Of a stretch of DNA of 64,000 nucleotides, positions 52,641 to 63,106 are shown in pieces. The stretch's first letter is position 1. Each line of letters begins with the position of its first letter. A program made the translations under genes and the position numbers. The notes below the pieces were generated by a model, which saw only the letters and a program-made list of their open reading frames with translations, was not told where the DNA came from and searched no databases. Source of the DNA: Staphylococcus sp. ACRSN (lineage in GTDB: Bacteria > Bacillota > Bacilli > Staphylococcales > Staphylococcaceae); assembly GCF_022346615.1 (NCBI RefSeq), contig NZ_JAKRNS010000005.1, forward strand, positions 144,017-208,016, in the 5' to 3' direction.

Positions 52641-55017
52641 TTCAACAATTAATCAAATGCGACTAAACCGCTTGAATAAAATATTGCGTAAGATTAATGA
52701 CTATAGTGAAATGATGAAGTCTTTATCTGATGAGCAGTTGCAACAAAAAACTAAGACATTTCAAGCGTTGTTATCGAAGCAGCAAGTTGCTTTAGATGAT
52801 TTATTGCCAGAAGCATATGCAGTTGTACGAGAGGCAAGTTGGCGTGTATTAGGCATGTATCCTAAGGATGTACAAGTACTCGGTGCGATTACACTACACG
52901 AAGGTGATATTGCAGAGATGCAGACTGGTGAAGGTAAGACACTAACAGCAACGATGCCTTTGTATTTAAATGCGCTCACAAAAAAAGGTGCATATTTAAT
53001 TACAACAAATGATTATCTAGCGAAAAGGGATTATCTTGAAATGAAACCATTGTATGAATGGTTAGGGCTATCTGCATCACTGGGATTTGTTGATATACCA
53101 GATTATGAGTATCAACGAGATGAAAAGAAAATGTTGTTTCAACATGACATTGTTTATACAACAAATGGCAGAATTGGATTTGATTACTTGATTGATAATT
53201 TAGCTGATAGTTTAGAAGGTAAATTTTTGCCAGATTTAAATTATGCAATCATTGACGAGGTAGATTCAATCATCTTAGATGCTGCACAAACACCTTTGGT
53301 TATTTCAGGTGCACCAAGAGTACAATCTAATCTTTTTCACATTGTAAAAACATTTGTTGAGACATTAGACGAAGAAAAACATATAGAATTGAATAAATCA
53401 CAAAAAGAAATTTGGTTAACTGAAGAAGGTATTCAAGCTGCCAATGATTATTTTGATGTAGATAATATCTATGAAGCAGGTTATTTTGATTTAGTACGAA
53501 ATATCAATTTAGCGTTACGAGCTAAATTTTTATTTGATAGTAACCTTGATTATTTTATACAAAATGGAGAGATTGTTTTAATTGATCGTATTACAGGTCG
53601 TATGTTGCCTGGTACTAAATTACAATCTGGTTTACATCAAGCGATTGAAGCTAAAGAAGATGTTGAAATTTCAGATGATTTAAGTGTTATGGCTACAATT
53701 ACTTTCCAGAATTTATTTAAACAGTTTGATCGTTTTTCAGGAATGACAGCAACGGGTAAATTGGGAGAATCAGAGTTTTTTGATTTGTATTCAAAGGTAG
53801 TCATTCAAATTCCAACTGATAAACCTATTCAAAGGAAAGATTTTGGTGACAAAGTCTTTATGAATAGTGAGGATAAAAATCGAGCTATTATTGAAGACGT
53901 CGTTAAGATTCATGAAACGAAGCGTCCAGTCTTATTAATTACACGAACAGCCGAAGTGGCAGAGCAATTTTCAACCGAATTATTTCAAATGAACATTCCA
54001 AATAACTTGCTTATTGCACAAAATGTAGCGAAAGAAGCACAAATGATTGCAGAAGCCGGTCAGTTATCAGCAGTAACAGTTGCTACAAGTATGGCAGGAC
54101 GGGGAACAGATATTAAATTAGCGGAAGGTGTTCATGAATTAGGTGGTTTAGCAGTTATAATCAGTGAACATATGGAGAACAGCAGAGTTGATAAACAATT
54201 ACGTGGTCGTTCGGGGCGTCAAGGTGATCCAGGAACGTCTCAAATATATATTTCATTAGATGATTATCTCGTGCAACGCTGGGGCGAAGATAAGCTAAGT
54301 GATAATAAAAGGTTACAATCGATGGATACTGAACGATTAGCAGGTAGTCGTGTATTTCAGCATCGCGTCCAGAAAATAGTGACAAAGGCACAACGTGTAT
54401 CGGAAGAACAAGGTGTGACTATGCGTGAAATGTCTAATGAATATGAGAAGAGTATTGGTGTTCAAAGGGATTTGATTTATCAAGAGCGTGATAAAATCTT
54501 GAATTTAAATAAAGTAGAAGACTTTGATATAGCACAACTTGCAAGAGATGTTTTCCAAAACAATTTTACTATGAAAAATGAGACTATCACTAAAGATAAA
54601 CTCGTTGAATATATTTATGACAATATCAGCTTTAAATTCAATGATGATATATCAAAGTTGAATTTAAAGCAAAATGGTGAGGTCACGCAGTATTTATTAG
54701 AGCAGTTTCAAAAGCAATTGGAGGATAATAAAGGACAATTGCAAAATGACTATTTTTATATAAGGTTTGTCCAAAAATCTATATTGAAAGCAATCGACAG
54801 TGCTTGGATTAATCAAGTGGATAACCTCCAACAACTTAAGGCAAGTGTGAATAACAGACAGAATGGGCAACGCAATGCTATTTTTGAATATCATAAAGTT
54901 GCATTAGAGTCGTTTGAGCAAATGAATTATAAAATAAAGGGAAATATAATTAAGAACCTGTGTCAAAGTATCATCACTTATGATGAAGATGGCGATTTGG
55001 TCATACATTTTCCATAA
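52624..55017 (+). CDS. secA2: Accessory Sec ATPase SecA2
   Basis: 797 residues from ATG 52624 (GGAGGGG upstream). DEAD motor with Walker [29 protein letters not shown] and, in the second motor half, [11 protein letters not shown] and [13 protein letters not shown]. The C-terminal zinc-binding tail of SecA1 is absent, as usual for SecA2. Drives export of the glycosylated adhesin through SecY2. Confidence 0.95.
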   Translation: MKQKINSTINQMRLNRLNKILRKINDYSEMMKSLSDEQLQQKTKTFQALLSKQQVALDDLLPEAYAVVREASWRVLGMYPKDVQVLGAITLHEGDIAEMQTGEGKTLTATMPLYLNALTKKGAYLITTNDYLAKRDYLEMKPLYEWLGLSASLGFVDIPDYEYQRDEKKMLFQHDIVYTTNGRIGFDYLIDNLADSLEGKFLPDLNYAIIDEVDSIILDAAQTPLVISGAPRVQSNLFHIVKTFVETLDEEKHIELNKSQKEIWLTEEGIQAANDYFDVDNIYEAGYFDLVRNINLALRAKFLFDSNLDYFIQNGEIVLIDRITGRMLPGTKLQSGLHQAIEAKEDVEISDDLSVMATITFQNLFKQFDRFSGMTATGKLGESEFFDLYSKVVIQIPTDKPIQRKDFGDKVFMNSEDKNRAIIEDVVKIHETKRPVLLITRTAEVAEQFSTELFQMNIPNNLLIAQNVAKEAQMIAEAGQLSAVTVATSMAGRGTDIKLAEGVHELGGLAVIISEHMENSRVDKQLRGRSGRQGDPGTSQIYISLDDYLVQRWGEDKLSDNKRLQSMDTERLAGSRVFQHRVQKIVTKAQRVSEEQGVTMREMSNEYEKSIGVQRDLIYQERDKILNLNKVEDFDIAQLARDVFQNNFTMKNETITKDKLVEYIYDNISFKFNDDISKLNLKQNGEVTQYLLEQFQKQLEDNKGQLQNDYFYIRFVQKSILKAIDSAWINQVDNLQQLKASVNNRQNGQRNAIFEYHKVALESFEQMNYKIKGNIIKNLCQSIITYDEDGDLVIHFP

Positions 55018-55034
55018 TTATGAGGTGTAGTGAA

Positions 55035-56543
55035 ATGACAATTTATAATATTAACTTTGGAATAGGTTGGGCGAGTAGTGGCGTAGAATATGCACAAGCT
55101 TATCGTGCTAAATTGCTGAGAAATTCAAAGCACCAGATGAAATTTGTATTTTTAGATTTTATTCAATCTGAAAATATTCAATCACTAACAAGTAATATGG
55201 GATTTTTAGATAGTGAAATTATCTGGCTATATCAATATTTTTCAGATATAAAAATTGCACCGACAACTTATACTGTAGATGATGTGCAACGTCATTTAGA
55301 AAATGAAGTTACTGAAATTGAGGCAAGTGGGAAGATAAAGCGATTAATTTTAAATAATAATCAAACATTTGTAACATGCTATTTAAAGGATAAAGATAGT
55401 GAAATTGTTGATCGTGCTGAATTTGTTGTTAATGGCATGTTGATTCGTAAAGATTTTTATAGTTATGTAAGAACTTTTTCAGAGTACTATGCGCCTTTTG
55501 AAAATAAGGCAAAGCTTTATATGCGTCAATTCTATAATGAAGACGGAACAGTTGCATATAATGAATATATAGATGGCGACTCTAGTGTCTATGCATTTGA
55601 AGATGCACTGCTATATAGTAAAGAAGAATTTGTTGCATATTTCATGCGAAGATTACAATTATCAAGTAGTGATATTGTGATATTGGATAGAGCAACGAAA
55701 ATAGGTCAATCAGTCTTACAAAATAAAGGTGATAGTAAGATTGGTGTAGTCGTACATGCGGAACATTTTAGTAAAAGTATTATGGATGATACACATATAT
55801 TATGGAATAACTTTTACGAGTATCAATTTGCAAACGCGAAAAATATTGATTTCTTTATTACTGCAACAGATATACAAAATGAGTTATTGAGCCAACAATT
55901 TGAAAAATATGCGGGTTATGTGCCAAGAGTTAGAACAATTCCAGTTGGTAGTTTAGATACATTAAAACGTCCGAAGAAATCTCGAACTAAATATTCGATG
56001 ATTACCGCATCAAGATTAGCGAGTGAAAAGCATGTTGATTGGATTGTACGTGCTGCGATCAAGGCAAAAAAGGATATTCCACAGTTAACCTTGGATATAT
56101 ATGGTGAAGGTGGAGAAAAGGGAAATATCCAACAAATTATTGAAACATTTAATGCTTCAGATTATATTCGTTTGCGAGGACATGTGAATTTAGATCATGT
56201 CTATAAGCAATATGATTTATTTGTATCTGGTTCAACAAGTGAAGGATTTGGTCTGACATTGATGGAAGCGGTCGGATCAGGTTTAGGTATGATTGGATTT
56301 GATGTTAATTATGGTAATCCGACATTTATTAAAGATAAGAAAAATGGATACTTAGTTCCAATTGCGTTGAACGAAGATGGAATGGATGAAATTGTTACAC
56401 GCTTGTCAGAATATATGGTGTCATATTTTGAAGGTAAGTTAAGACATCCACATGATGAGTCATATAAAATAGCTAAACCATTTAAGACAAAACGTATAGA
56501 ACAACAATGGCATAATCTATTGGGAGAGGCGCTCCATGATTAA
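55035..56543 (+). CDS. gtfA: Adhesin O-GlcNAc transferase GtfA
   Basis: 502 residues from ATG 55035 behind GAGGTG. N-terminus IYNINFGIGWASSGVEYAQAYRAK is diagnostic for GtfA of serine-rich adhesin loci; GT-B donor site with SRLASEKHVDWIVRA and EGFGLTLMEAVGSG (the EX7E motif). It adds GlcNAc to Ser/Thr of the adhesin in complex with GtfB. Confidence 0.93.
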   Translation: MTIYNINFGIGWASSGVEYAQAYRAKLLRNSKHQMKFVFLDFIQSENIQSLTSNMGFLDSEIIWLYQYFSDIKIAPTTYTVDDVQRHLENEVTEIEASGKIKRLILNNNQTFVTCYLKDKDSEIVDRAEFVVNGMLIRKDFYSYVRTFSEYYAPFENKAKLYMRQFYNEDGTVAYNEYIDGDSSVYAFEDALLYSKEEFVAYFMRRLQLSSSDIVILDRATKIGQSVLQNKGDSKIGVVVHAEHFSKSIMDDTHILWNNFYEYQFANAKNIDFFITATDIQNELLSQQFEKYAGYVPRVRTIPVGSLDTLKRPKKSRTKYSMITASRLASEKHVDWIVRAAIKAKKDIPQLTLDIYGEGGEKGNIQQIIETFNASDYIRLRGHVNLDHVYKQYDLFVSGSTSEGFGLTLMEAVGSGLGMIGFDVNYGNPTFIKDKKNGYLVPIALNEDGMDEIVTRLSEYMVSYFEGKLRHPHDESYKIAKPFKTKRIEQQWHNLLGEALHD

Positions 56544-57870
56544 TTTATTTGAACATTTTGATCTAAAAACTGAAAGATTATATAAGACGTTACAACTCGC
56601 TGGTCATGATAACCAAACAATTGTACTTAATGATAACGGGTTTTTACCAGATAATATAATGTCACCTTATCAGTATTTTGCTGAAAATAAAATTACTGCA
56701 TCAGACAAACCTAAATTTTTTAATGAAATAGAGGTACCTCAGTATTGGGTGATTGAGGGAACGAATGATAGTGCAGAAATTAAAGATATGGGTAAAGTGC
56801 GAGGGAAAATATTTTATCAACCGAATTATAAAGCGAGAGTTGTTAATCGAGTTGAATGGCTAGACGAAGATGGGCAAGTTCGATTTGTAGATTATTATAC
56901 AAAACACGGTATTAAATATGCACAAACAGTATATGATAAAAGAGGTGTTGCTATTTTCAAAAAATATATGAATCGTGATGGTAAAGAAGTCATTTATGAA
57001 AATTATGTCACGAAAGATATTGTATTGGATTGGAAAGGCAAATCTCATTTCTTCGATTCTGAAGTCGGGTTTATTATGTTTTTCATCAAAACATTGAATA
57101 TTGAAATGCAAAATTTTGTTATTAATTCTTTAGCAACTTCATTTGCTGTTCTATATAATCTAACGACGCCAGGTAATGATATATTATTTTGGCAAGAGGA
57201 TAGTCGAGGGAATATCCCTGGAAATATGAGATTAATTTTGGAAAAGGCAATGCAACGTCATATTATGATTCATATTCCTGAGCAAAAAGAATATGAATCC
57301 ATTACAAGTCAACTTACTTCTGTAGAAAGAAAACAAGTCATTGATTCGGGTTATCTTTATAAATATAAGAAAAAGAATAACTATACTAAGCAAGCCCTGA
57401 TAATGACTAATTCGGATCAAATAGACAATATTGAAGTATTTATATCTGAGTGCCCAGATGTTACATTCCATATCGCGGCAATTACAGAAATGTCTACAAA
57501 ATTAATGAATTTAAGTCGTTATCCAAATATTAAATTATATCCTACTGCTGACAGTGACACTGTTGAACGTTTATATCAAATATGTGATTTATATCTAGAT
57601 ATAAATGAAGGTAAAGAAATTTTGGGAGCTCTGAATAAAGCATTCGAGAATGAATTATTGATAATGGGTTATGAATCGATTGCACATAATCGAGTAGTTA
57701 CGGCAACCGAAAATTTATTTAACAAAGAGAATGTGACTGACTCATTTATCAAAGTGTTTACTAAAATAGTTAAAAATAAAACAACATTTGATAAGCATTT
57801 GAAAGCACAAAAAACACATGCGAATGAAGTATCTAAACAGTACTTTAATCAACAATTATTTAAGCGTTAA
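56536..57870 (+). CDS. gtfB: Adhesin glycosylation chaperone GtfB
   Basis: 444 residues, ATG overlapping gtfA by 8 nt, GGAGAGG upstream. Resembles a GT-B glycosyltransferase without the donor-site EX7E residues: the equivalent region reads YLDINEGKEILGALNKAFENE. GtfB binds the acceptor protein and activates GtfA. Last gene of the export and glycosylation operon. No additional adhesin glycosyltransferases are present. Confidence 0.92.
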   Translation: MINLFEHFDLKTERLYKTLQLAGHDNQTIVLNDNGFLPDNIMSPYQYFAENKITASDKPKFFNEIEVPQYWVIEGTNDSAEIKDMGKVRGKIFYQPNYKARVVNRVEWLDEDGQVRFVDYYTKHGIKYAQTVYDKRGVAIFKKYMNRDGKEVIYENYVTKDIVLDWKGKSHFFDSEVGFIMFFIKTLNIEMQNFVINSLATSFAVLYNLTTPGNDILFWQEDSRGNIPGNMRLILEKAMQRHIMIHIPEQKEYESITSQLTSVERKQVIDSGYLYKYKKKNNYTKQALIMTNSDQIDNIEVFISECPDVTFHIAAITEMSTKLMNLSRYPNIKLYPTADSDTVERLYQICDLYLDINEGKEILGALNKAFENELLIMGYESIAHNRVVTATENLFNKENVTDSFIKVFTKIVKNKTTFDKHLKAQKTHANEVSKQYFNQQLFKR

Positions 57871-57940
57871 TTACAATGATTTCGTATATTGTAAGTTGTG
57901 ACAAAGGAAACAATTGAAATAACAAGTTGATATAGAAAAT

Positions 57941-57983
57941 AAAAAACAGTAGTGATGTATAGATACTATCACTACTGTTTTTT
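57941..57983. terminator. Bidirectional terminator after gtfB
   Basis: AAAAAACAGTAGTGAT (57941-57956) pairs perfectly with 57968-57983; T-runs follow on both strands. Confidence 0.92.
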
Positions 57984-57992
57984 AATAATCAC

Positions 57993-58382
57993 TTATAAAT
58001 CACCAGTTAAGAACTGCGCTTTTCCGTTAAAAAAGCTCCAATCTTCATCGGTATTTTCCACTAAGCTAATCATAATATCTTCCGTGCGAATACCAAGTTC
58101 GGCATTCAATTTCCCCACTAATTTTGAATAGAATTCAGTTTTTTGATTTTGTGTTCGTGGTCTCGTTACAAGTGTGAAAATGATAACTTGATCAGAACGT
58201 TCGATACCTAATCCAGTATCTAATATCTGCATTTCATAATCTTCATGTTGATTTACGATTTGATATCGATCACCGTCTGGTGCATTGAATGTTTCTAACA
58301 TTACATGATAAGAAATATCTAATATCGCTTTAATTTCTTCTTTTGTTCTGCCTCTTATCATATCGATTTTAATTAATGGCAT
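57993..58382 (-). CDS. Tautomerase-family protein
   Basis: 129 residues. Begins MPLIKIDMIRGRTKEEIKAILD, so after Met removal Pro1 is the likely catalytic base of the tautomerase superfamily. Two beta-alpha-beta units: the second begins near DQVIIFTLVTRPRTQNQK. This size matches two-domain-like tautomerases annotated near 4-oxalocrotonate tautomerase. Substrate unknown. Transcribed alone. Confidence 0.85.
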   Translation of the reverse strand: MPLIKIDMIRGRTKEEIKAILDISYHVMLETFNAPDGDRYQIVNQHEDYEMQILDTGLGIERSDQVIIFTLVTRPRTQNQKTEFYSKLVGKLNAELGIRTEDIMISLVENTDEDWSFFNGKAQFLTGDL

Positions 58383-58556
58383 TGTATTGTCACCTGTCCT
58401 TTATTATTTTGATAATTGCTTTCAATCTTACATAAGACGTATAGACTAATCATTTTTTAATTACCCTAAAATTGTATGAATAATTACCCAGGAAATAAAT
58501 CGATTGCCATTATAATAAGATTTACAGCACATTCTCATTTTTATTAAGCCGATTAT

Positions 58557-58585
58557 TTGAAATGTCTCATGCATAAGCGTAATAT
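58557..58585 (+). promoter_or_regulatory. Promoter of the aldehyde dehydrogenase gene
   Basis: TTGAAA (58557-58562), exact 17-nt spacer, TAATAT (58580-58585). The rest of the gap 58383-58661 shows only a repeated AATTACCC (two near-copies around 58460-58490). Confidence 0.65.
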
Positions 58586-58661
58586 TCGTTTGGTCTTAAT
58601 TTTATATGAAGTATTTATATAAACGGGTTAAGCATATAAAAGATGAATGAGGAGTGGCAAT

Positions 58662-60089
58662 ATGTTCGAACAAACGAAACAATATATTAATGGACAATGG
58701 GTTGAGAGTCATAGCAATGAGACAATTGATGTAATCAATCCGGCAACTGAAATAGCATTTGGGAAAATTGCTAAAGGTAACGCACAAGATGTTGAAGATG
58801 CTGTTAATGCAGCAGATAGCGTATATTTAGAATTTAGAAATAGTTCTGTAGAATATCGTCAAAATTTATTAAACGATATTGTTAAAGAATATGAGAATCG
58901 TAAAGATGATCTTGTCAAAGCGATGACATTAGAATTAGGTACACCAGTAACTGCATCAGAAAATGTTCATTATGAAATGGGACTATCTCATTTTAAAGCA
59001 GCTAGAGATGCATTAGATAATCTGAATTTCAGAGAGCGTAGAGGCAACAATATCGTGATTAAAGAAGCTATTGGTGTTTCTGGATTAATCACACCTTGGA
59101 ATTTCCCAACAAATCAAACAGCATTAAAATTAGCTGGTGCATTTGCAGCGGGTAGTACTGTTGTATTAAAACCATCTGAAGAAACACCATTCGCAGCGAT
59201 TATCTTAGCTGAAATTTTTGATAAAGTAGGTGTTCCTGCTGGCGTATTTAACCTAGTCAATGGTGACGGTATGGGTGTAGGTAATCCAATTTCTGAAAAT
59301 GAAAAAATTAGAATGGTATCTTTCACAGGATCTGGTAATACAGGTAGTAAAATAATGGAAAAAGCAAGCAAAGACTTTAAAAAAGTTTCGCTTGAGCTAG
59401 GTGGAAAATCTCCTTATGTTATTTTAGAAGATGCTGATTTAGACAAAGCAGCAGATGCAGCTGTGCATAAAGTTGTAGATAATTCAGGACAAGTTTGTAT
59501 CGCTGGTTCAAGAACAATTGTTCCAGAATCAATCAAAGATGCATTTATTGCAAAAGTAAAAGAAAAAATGACAGCAATCCGTGTAGGTGATCCACAAGAC
59601 GCTACTGTTGAAATGGGTCCAGTCATTAATTCAAAACAATTTAATCAAATTCAAAAATTTATTGAAATTGGTATCGAAGAAGGTGCGACATTAGAATTGG
59701 GCGGTTTAGGTAAACCAGAAGGACTTGAAACAGGGTACTTTGTACAACCAACGATATTCTCTAATGTAGACAATAAAATGACAATTGCACAAGAAGAAAT
59801 CTTTGGTCCAGTGATGTCAATCATTACTTATAACGATGTTGACGAAGCAATTAAGATTGCTAATGATACAAAATATGGTTTAGCGGCATATGTATATGGT
59901 TCAGATATGGAAACATTACAAAAAGTAGCTACTGCGTTTGAAGCGGGTGTTATTGAAATTAATGAATATCCAAGAAGTGCGGATATGCCATTTGGTGGTT
60001 ACAAGCAATCTGGTATTGGTAGAGAATGGGGAGACTATGGAATTGAAGAGTTCCTAGAAGTTAAAACAATCTCAGGTTTTTTCCAATAA
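58662..60089 (+). CDS. NAD(P)-dependent aldehyde dehydrogenase
   Basis: 475 residues from ATG 58662 (GAGGAGT upstream; an ATG at 58647 overlaps that site). ALDH fold with [11 protein letters not shown], catalytic Glu245 in LELGGK and nucleophile Cys279 in [11 protein letters not shown], then [10 protein letters not shown] and [15 protein letters not shown]. Oxidises an aldehyde to the acid; the substrate is not evident. Monocistronic. Confidence 0.92.
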   Translation: MFEQTKQYINGQWVESHSNETIDVINPATEIAFGKIAKGNAQDVEDAVNAADSVYLEFRNSSVEYRQNLLNDIVKEYENRKDDLVKAMTLELGTPVTASENVHYEMGLSHFKAARDALDNLNFRERRGNNIVIKEAIGVSGLITPWNFPTNQTALKLAGAFAAGSTVVLKPSEETPFAAIILAEIFDKVGVPAGVFNLVNGDGMGVGNPISENEKIRMVSFTGSGNTGSKIMEKASKDFKKVSLELGGKSPYVILEDADLDKAADAAVHKVVDNSGQVCIAGSRTIVPESIKDAFIAKVKEKMTAIRVGDPQDATVEMGPVINSKQFNQIQKFIEIGIEEGATLELGGLGKPEGLETGYFVQPTIFSNVDNKMTIAQEEIFGPVMSIITYNDVDEAIKIANDTKYGLAAYVYGSDMETLQKVATAFEAGVIEINEYPRSADMPFGGYKQSGIGREWGDYGIEEFLEVKTISGFFQ

Positions 60090-60158
60090 TTGACTGATTC
60101 TTACTATTAAAATAAAATGTTGAAATAGTAGAAATCGCAATAAAAATAGACATAAATG

Positions 60159-60245
60159 AGCACACATCTATTAAACACAATTCCTTACTAAGTTTTTCAT
60201 TAGTTTGATTTGAATTGAGATACTAATAGATGTGTGCTTTTATAT
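60159..60245 (+). terminator. Large-loop terminator after the aldehyde dehydrogenase gene
   Basis: AGCACACATCTATTA (60159-60173) pairs perfectly over 15 bp with 60224-60238, followed by TTTATATATATT. The 50-nt loop contains further AATTC/GAATT and ACTAA/TTAGT pairings, so it is a branched structure. Confidence 0.75.
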
Positions 60246-60281
60246 ATATTTGAAAATGTTGGATAAGATGTTTATCCAACA
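60246..60281 (-). terminator. Terminator for the minus-strand oxidoreductase operon
   Basis: TGTTGGATAA (60257-60266) pairs with TTATCCAACA (60272-60281); on the minus strand it is followed by TTTTCAAATATA. It lies about 95 nt past the stop codon. Confidence 0.6.
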
Positions 60282-60376
60282 TTGTGGTTAATTTTAAAGT
60301 TGGATGAATGTTTAACTCATTTGTATATTACTGTAAAGCGTAGTGTGTTATATCAATTTCATTATTATTGTATAAA

Positions 60377-61732
60377 TTACATCATATTCATTTTTAATAA
60401 ATCTAATACACCGCTAGAACTGCCTGGGAAAGCAAATACCATTTGATTCAATTCTTGTGCTGTAATTTGTTTGTTTACAATAAACGTAAGTAAGTTGATT
60501 AAATCAGGTGCATCGTTAGCATAAATTTCAGCACCAACCAGATGTTTTTGATTATCTAATACAATGTCCATTTCAGCTGTAGTTTCATTTTTATATTCAA
60601 ATAACAATTGTTTACCAAATGGAATGGTCTTGATTGTATATTGATCTTGATTTTGTTGCGCTGTCTCTACAGTGACACCAATTTGAGCTAATCTTGGTAA
60701 TGAATATAATACAGATGGTATGGCTGGATAAGAAATAGGTGTAGTAGCCATTCCTAAAATGTGAGCAGCAATATAGTTGGATTCAAATGTTGCTGTTGGT
60801 GTTAATTTTGGAATAACTTTATCTAGTACATCACCACTCGCATAAATATTTGGTACAGCTGTTCTTAAATATTCATCAACTTGAATTCCTTTTGAACTGT
60901 ATTTGATACCTAATTTTTCTAAACCGATGCCTTCAACATTTGGACGACGTCCAGTAGAATCAAGGACATAGTCTGAAGCAATAGTGTCTCCATTTGTAGT
61001 TGTAACTCTATAGCCGTTATCTGTTTTAGTAACTTTTTCAGGTGAAGTTTCTAGATAGAATTGCACACCCTCTTTAGATAATTTTTCTATTAATTTATCT
61101 ACATGTTTACGATTGAAACCTTTTAATGCTTCATCCGTGTGATGAATGACTGTAACTTCGCTACCATTCTTAATAGCAATTGAAGCAAATTCGATACCGA
61201 TAATACCAGCACCAACGATTGTCATACGTTTAGGGAATTGCTCTAAAGATAAGAAATCTCTACTGTCAAAGGTATGCTCAGTACCTTCGATTGTAAGTTT
61301 GTTACTATGTTGGCCAGTTGCTAGCACGATATATTCTGCTGTAAGTTGTTGGTCATCTACTTGTATTAAGTGTTCGCTGACAAGTGAACCTGTACCATGA
61401 AATACATCAATGCCGTATTGTGTGAACATATGCTCTAAAGTATTTGAAAGAGGTGAGATAACTTGTTGTTTATAAGACATAAGATTTTCCCAGTTTACAG
61501 ATAATTGCTCTTGATTAATGATATTAGGATAACTTTCTGCTGCTTCTAATATTTCATAAGGACCTTCTAATAAGATTTTTGCGTTACAACCGTAGTTTGT
61601 ACAAGTACCTGCGATTTTATCTTTTTCAATAATTGCTACTGATTTATTTGCTTGCTTTAAAGTTAAAGCAGCATGCCATGCTGCATGCCCACTACCTAAG
61701 AAAATAACATCATAATTGAATTGCTCTGACAT
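60377..61732 (-). CDS. FAD-dependent pyridine nucleotide-disulfide oxidoreductase
   Basis: 451 residues, ATG behind AGGAGGAATG. FAD site IFLGSGHAAWHAAL, redox motif CTNYGC (Cys44 and Cys49, the CX4C spacing of class I disulfide reductases), NAD(P) motif TIVGAGIIGIEFAS, and ASGDVLDKV for the second FAD contact. The C-terminal His-Glu pair (HPT..E) that serves acid-base catalysis in glutathione, lipoamide and mercuric reductases is missing: the equivalent segment reads VFAFPGSSSG. It lies 19 nt behind an OhrR-like gene and is probably regulated by it. Confidence 0.85.
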   Translation of the reverse strand: MSEQFNYDVIFLGSGHAAWHAALTLKQANKSVAIIEKDKIAGTCTNYGCNAKILLEGPYEILEAAESYPNIINQEQLSVNWENLMSYKQQVISPLSNTLEHMFTQYGIDVFHGTGSLVSEHLIQVDDQQLTAEYIVLATGQHSNKLTIEGTEHTFDSRDFLSLEQFPKRMTIVGAGIIGIEFASIAIKNGSEVTVIHHTDEALKGFNRKHVDKLIEKLSKEGVQFYLETSPEKVTKTDNGYRVTTTNGDTIASDYVLDSTGRRPNVEGIGLEKLGIKYSSKGIQVDEYLRTAVPNIYASGDVLDKVIPKLTPTATFESNYIAAHILGMATTPISYPAIPSVLYSLPRLAQIGVTVETAQQNQDQYTIKTIPFGKQLLFEYKNETTAEMDIVLDNQKHLVGAEIYANDAPDLINLLTFIVNKQITAQELNQMVFAFPGSSSGVLDLLKMNMM

Positions 61733-61751
61733 AAATCATTCCTCCTAAAAA

Positions 61752-62186
61752 TTAATGCACAATTTTATTTAATGAATCTTCTAAACGATCCATCATTTCT
61801 TTTGCATGTTTATATTCTCTTGTATCCATCTGTTCAGCGACACATTGCGATATTGCAGTATAGATTTCTTGCTCTTTATCTTTACCCTTTTCGGTAAGGC
61901 TGATAAGTAATTGTCTTTTATCAGATTCTATTTTTTTACGATCTACCCAACCGGCTTGTTCTAATCGCTTAAGTAATGGCGTTAGGGTGTTACTCTTTAG
62001 ATTAAGTGATTGTCCTATATTGTATAAAGTTTGGTTATCTTGCTCCCATAAAGAAACTAAGACGATATATTGTGAATAAGTTAAACCATAATCTGAAAGG
62101 ACTTGCTCATAAAATTTTGAAAATAAGCGACTCACATTATAAACGGAAAAACATAATTGGTTCGTTAATTTCATTGTGTCATCCAT
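61752..62186 (-). CDS. MarR-family regulator, OhrR-like
   Basis: 144 residues. N-terminal MKLTNQLCFSVYNVSRLFSKFYEQVLSDYGLTYSQYIVL matches the OhrR/SarZ group, with a single Cys12 in LCF at the position of the redox-sensing Cys of OhrR. The winged helix follows (IGQSLNLKSNTLTPLLKRLEQAGWVDRKK, then SDKRQLLISLTEKG). Heads an operon with a disulfide-type oxidoreductase, which suggests a thiol- or peroxide-responsive repressor (inference). Confidence 0.85.
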   Translation of the reverse strand: MDDTMKLTNQLCFSVYNVSRLFSKFYEQVLSDYGLTYSQYIVLVSLWEQDNQTLYNIGQSLNLKSNTLTPLLKRLEQAGWVDRKKIESDKRQLLISLTEKGKDKEQEIYTAISQCVAEQMDTREYKHAKEMMDRLEDSLNKIVH

Positions 62187-62208
62187 ATATGCACCTCCAT
62201 AAAATATA

Positions 62209-62230
62209 TTAATCGTGCGCGATTGATTAA
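62209..62230. promoter_or_regulatory. Putative operator of the OhrR-like regulator
   Basis: TTAATCGTGCGCGATTGATTAA forms an imperfect palindrome (arms AATCG and CGATT) 22-45 nt upstream of the regulator start, where self-repression is expected. Confidence 0.5.
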
Positions 62231-62298
62231 AGTGTAACGCGTCAAATATAAAAAAGCAAATAATAAATTTGATGTAATTTTAAAAGAAGAAATAAAAA

Positions 62299-62403
62299 AT
62301 GAATAGTGAGGATCAAAAAGTATTCGTAGAAAGAATCATAGAGGCTAGATTGAATAAAACAAATGGAAGTGCGTTTAAAAATTATCTAACCTCTCTTCTT
62401 TAG
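62299..62403 (+). CDS. Possible 34-residue protein
   Basis: A plus-strand frame from ATG 62299 to TAG 62403 with normal-looking codon use (begins MNSEDQKVFVERIIEARLNK). The ribosome binding site is weak and the 3' end touches the converging LysE gene. It could be a gene remnant. No family recognised. Confidence 0.2.
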   Translation: MNSEDQKVFVERIIEARLNKTNGSAFKNYLTSLL

Positions 62404-62975
62404 TCAAAGAGCATCATACAAGCTAGGATAACCAAACTTGCAGACATAATAAATTTATATGTTTTGTTGTATTTTATTAACCACTTTTTAAAGCAGACAC
62501 CCATTAATGACCAAGCTATTGCACCTGAAGCTCCAATTAAGGCAATAACGAATGTATAACTTAGCATCACAAAATAATTTGAACTTTGAACAGTAGCATA
62601 GCTAACTATTGCAGTAAGTACATAAACAATAGTTTTAGGATTCATATATTGTAGAAATAAGCCATCGCGTAATCGATAACAACTACATGATTTTGAATCC
62701 TTATCGTTATGCGTAAATACGGAATAAGCTAAATAAATTAAATAAATAAAACCGAAGATCTTAATTATAAAAACAAAATTTTTAAAATATAGTGAAATAA
62801 AGGTACTGAATATTAAACAAATAATAGCTAATGATAGAAATCCTAGTCCAATACCAAAAAGAAATCTTTTGGTGCCTTTGAATCCCATACGCAGTGAACC
62901 GTCAAGGGCTAATAAATTATTTGGTCCAGGCGTGTAACTCATAAAAACAGTATATAAAATAAAAGAAATGAGCAT
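62400..62975 (-). CDS. LysE/RhtB-family exporter
   Basis: 191 residues, six hydrophobic segments. Family motif SYTPGPNNLLALDGSLRMGFKGTKRFLFGIGLG at the N-terminus and a central FLQYMNPKTIVYVLTAI. Exports an amino acid or related solute. Divergent from an XRE-cupin regulator gene across a region with an 11-bp inverted repeat, the common arrangement for this exporter-regulator pair. Confidence 0.87.
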   Translation of the reverse strand: MLISFILYTVFMSYTPGPNNLLALDGSLRMGFKGTKRFLFGIGLGFLSLAIICLIFSTFISLYFKNFVFIIKIFGFIYLIYLAYSVFTHNDKDSKSCSCYRLRDGLFLQYMNPKTIVYVLTAIVSYATVQSSNYFVMLSYTFVIALIGASGAIAWSLMGVCFKKWLIKYNKTYKFIMSASLVILACMMLFD

Positions 62976-63032
62976 AATTGTATTCTCCTTATAATTTCCT
63001 GTATGATGGATATATAATTAAAAAAATCCTAA

Positions 63033-63075
63033 ATAAAGGATATTCCTGTTAACTGGATTTTATATCCTTTATAAT
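63033..63075. promoter_or_regulatory. Inverted repeat and -10 box between the LysE and XRE-cupin genes
   Basis: ATAAAGGATAT (63033-63043) and ATATCCTTTAT (63062-63072) are perfect inverted repeats 18 nt apart. TATAAT (63070-63075) follows at once. Extra GGATAT/ATCCT half sites lie nearby. A likely binding site of the XRE-cupin protein. Confidence 0.55.
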
Positions 63076-63106
63076 GGAAAGTCAATATAAAGAAGGAGAC
63101 TTAAAT

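Noticed and set aside
43121..57870. Firm assignment to S. aureus from the sraP-secY2-gtfB locus
   Set aside because: The locus occurs in several staphylococci, and the binding region here does not match S. aureus SraP as I know it.
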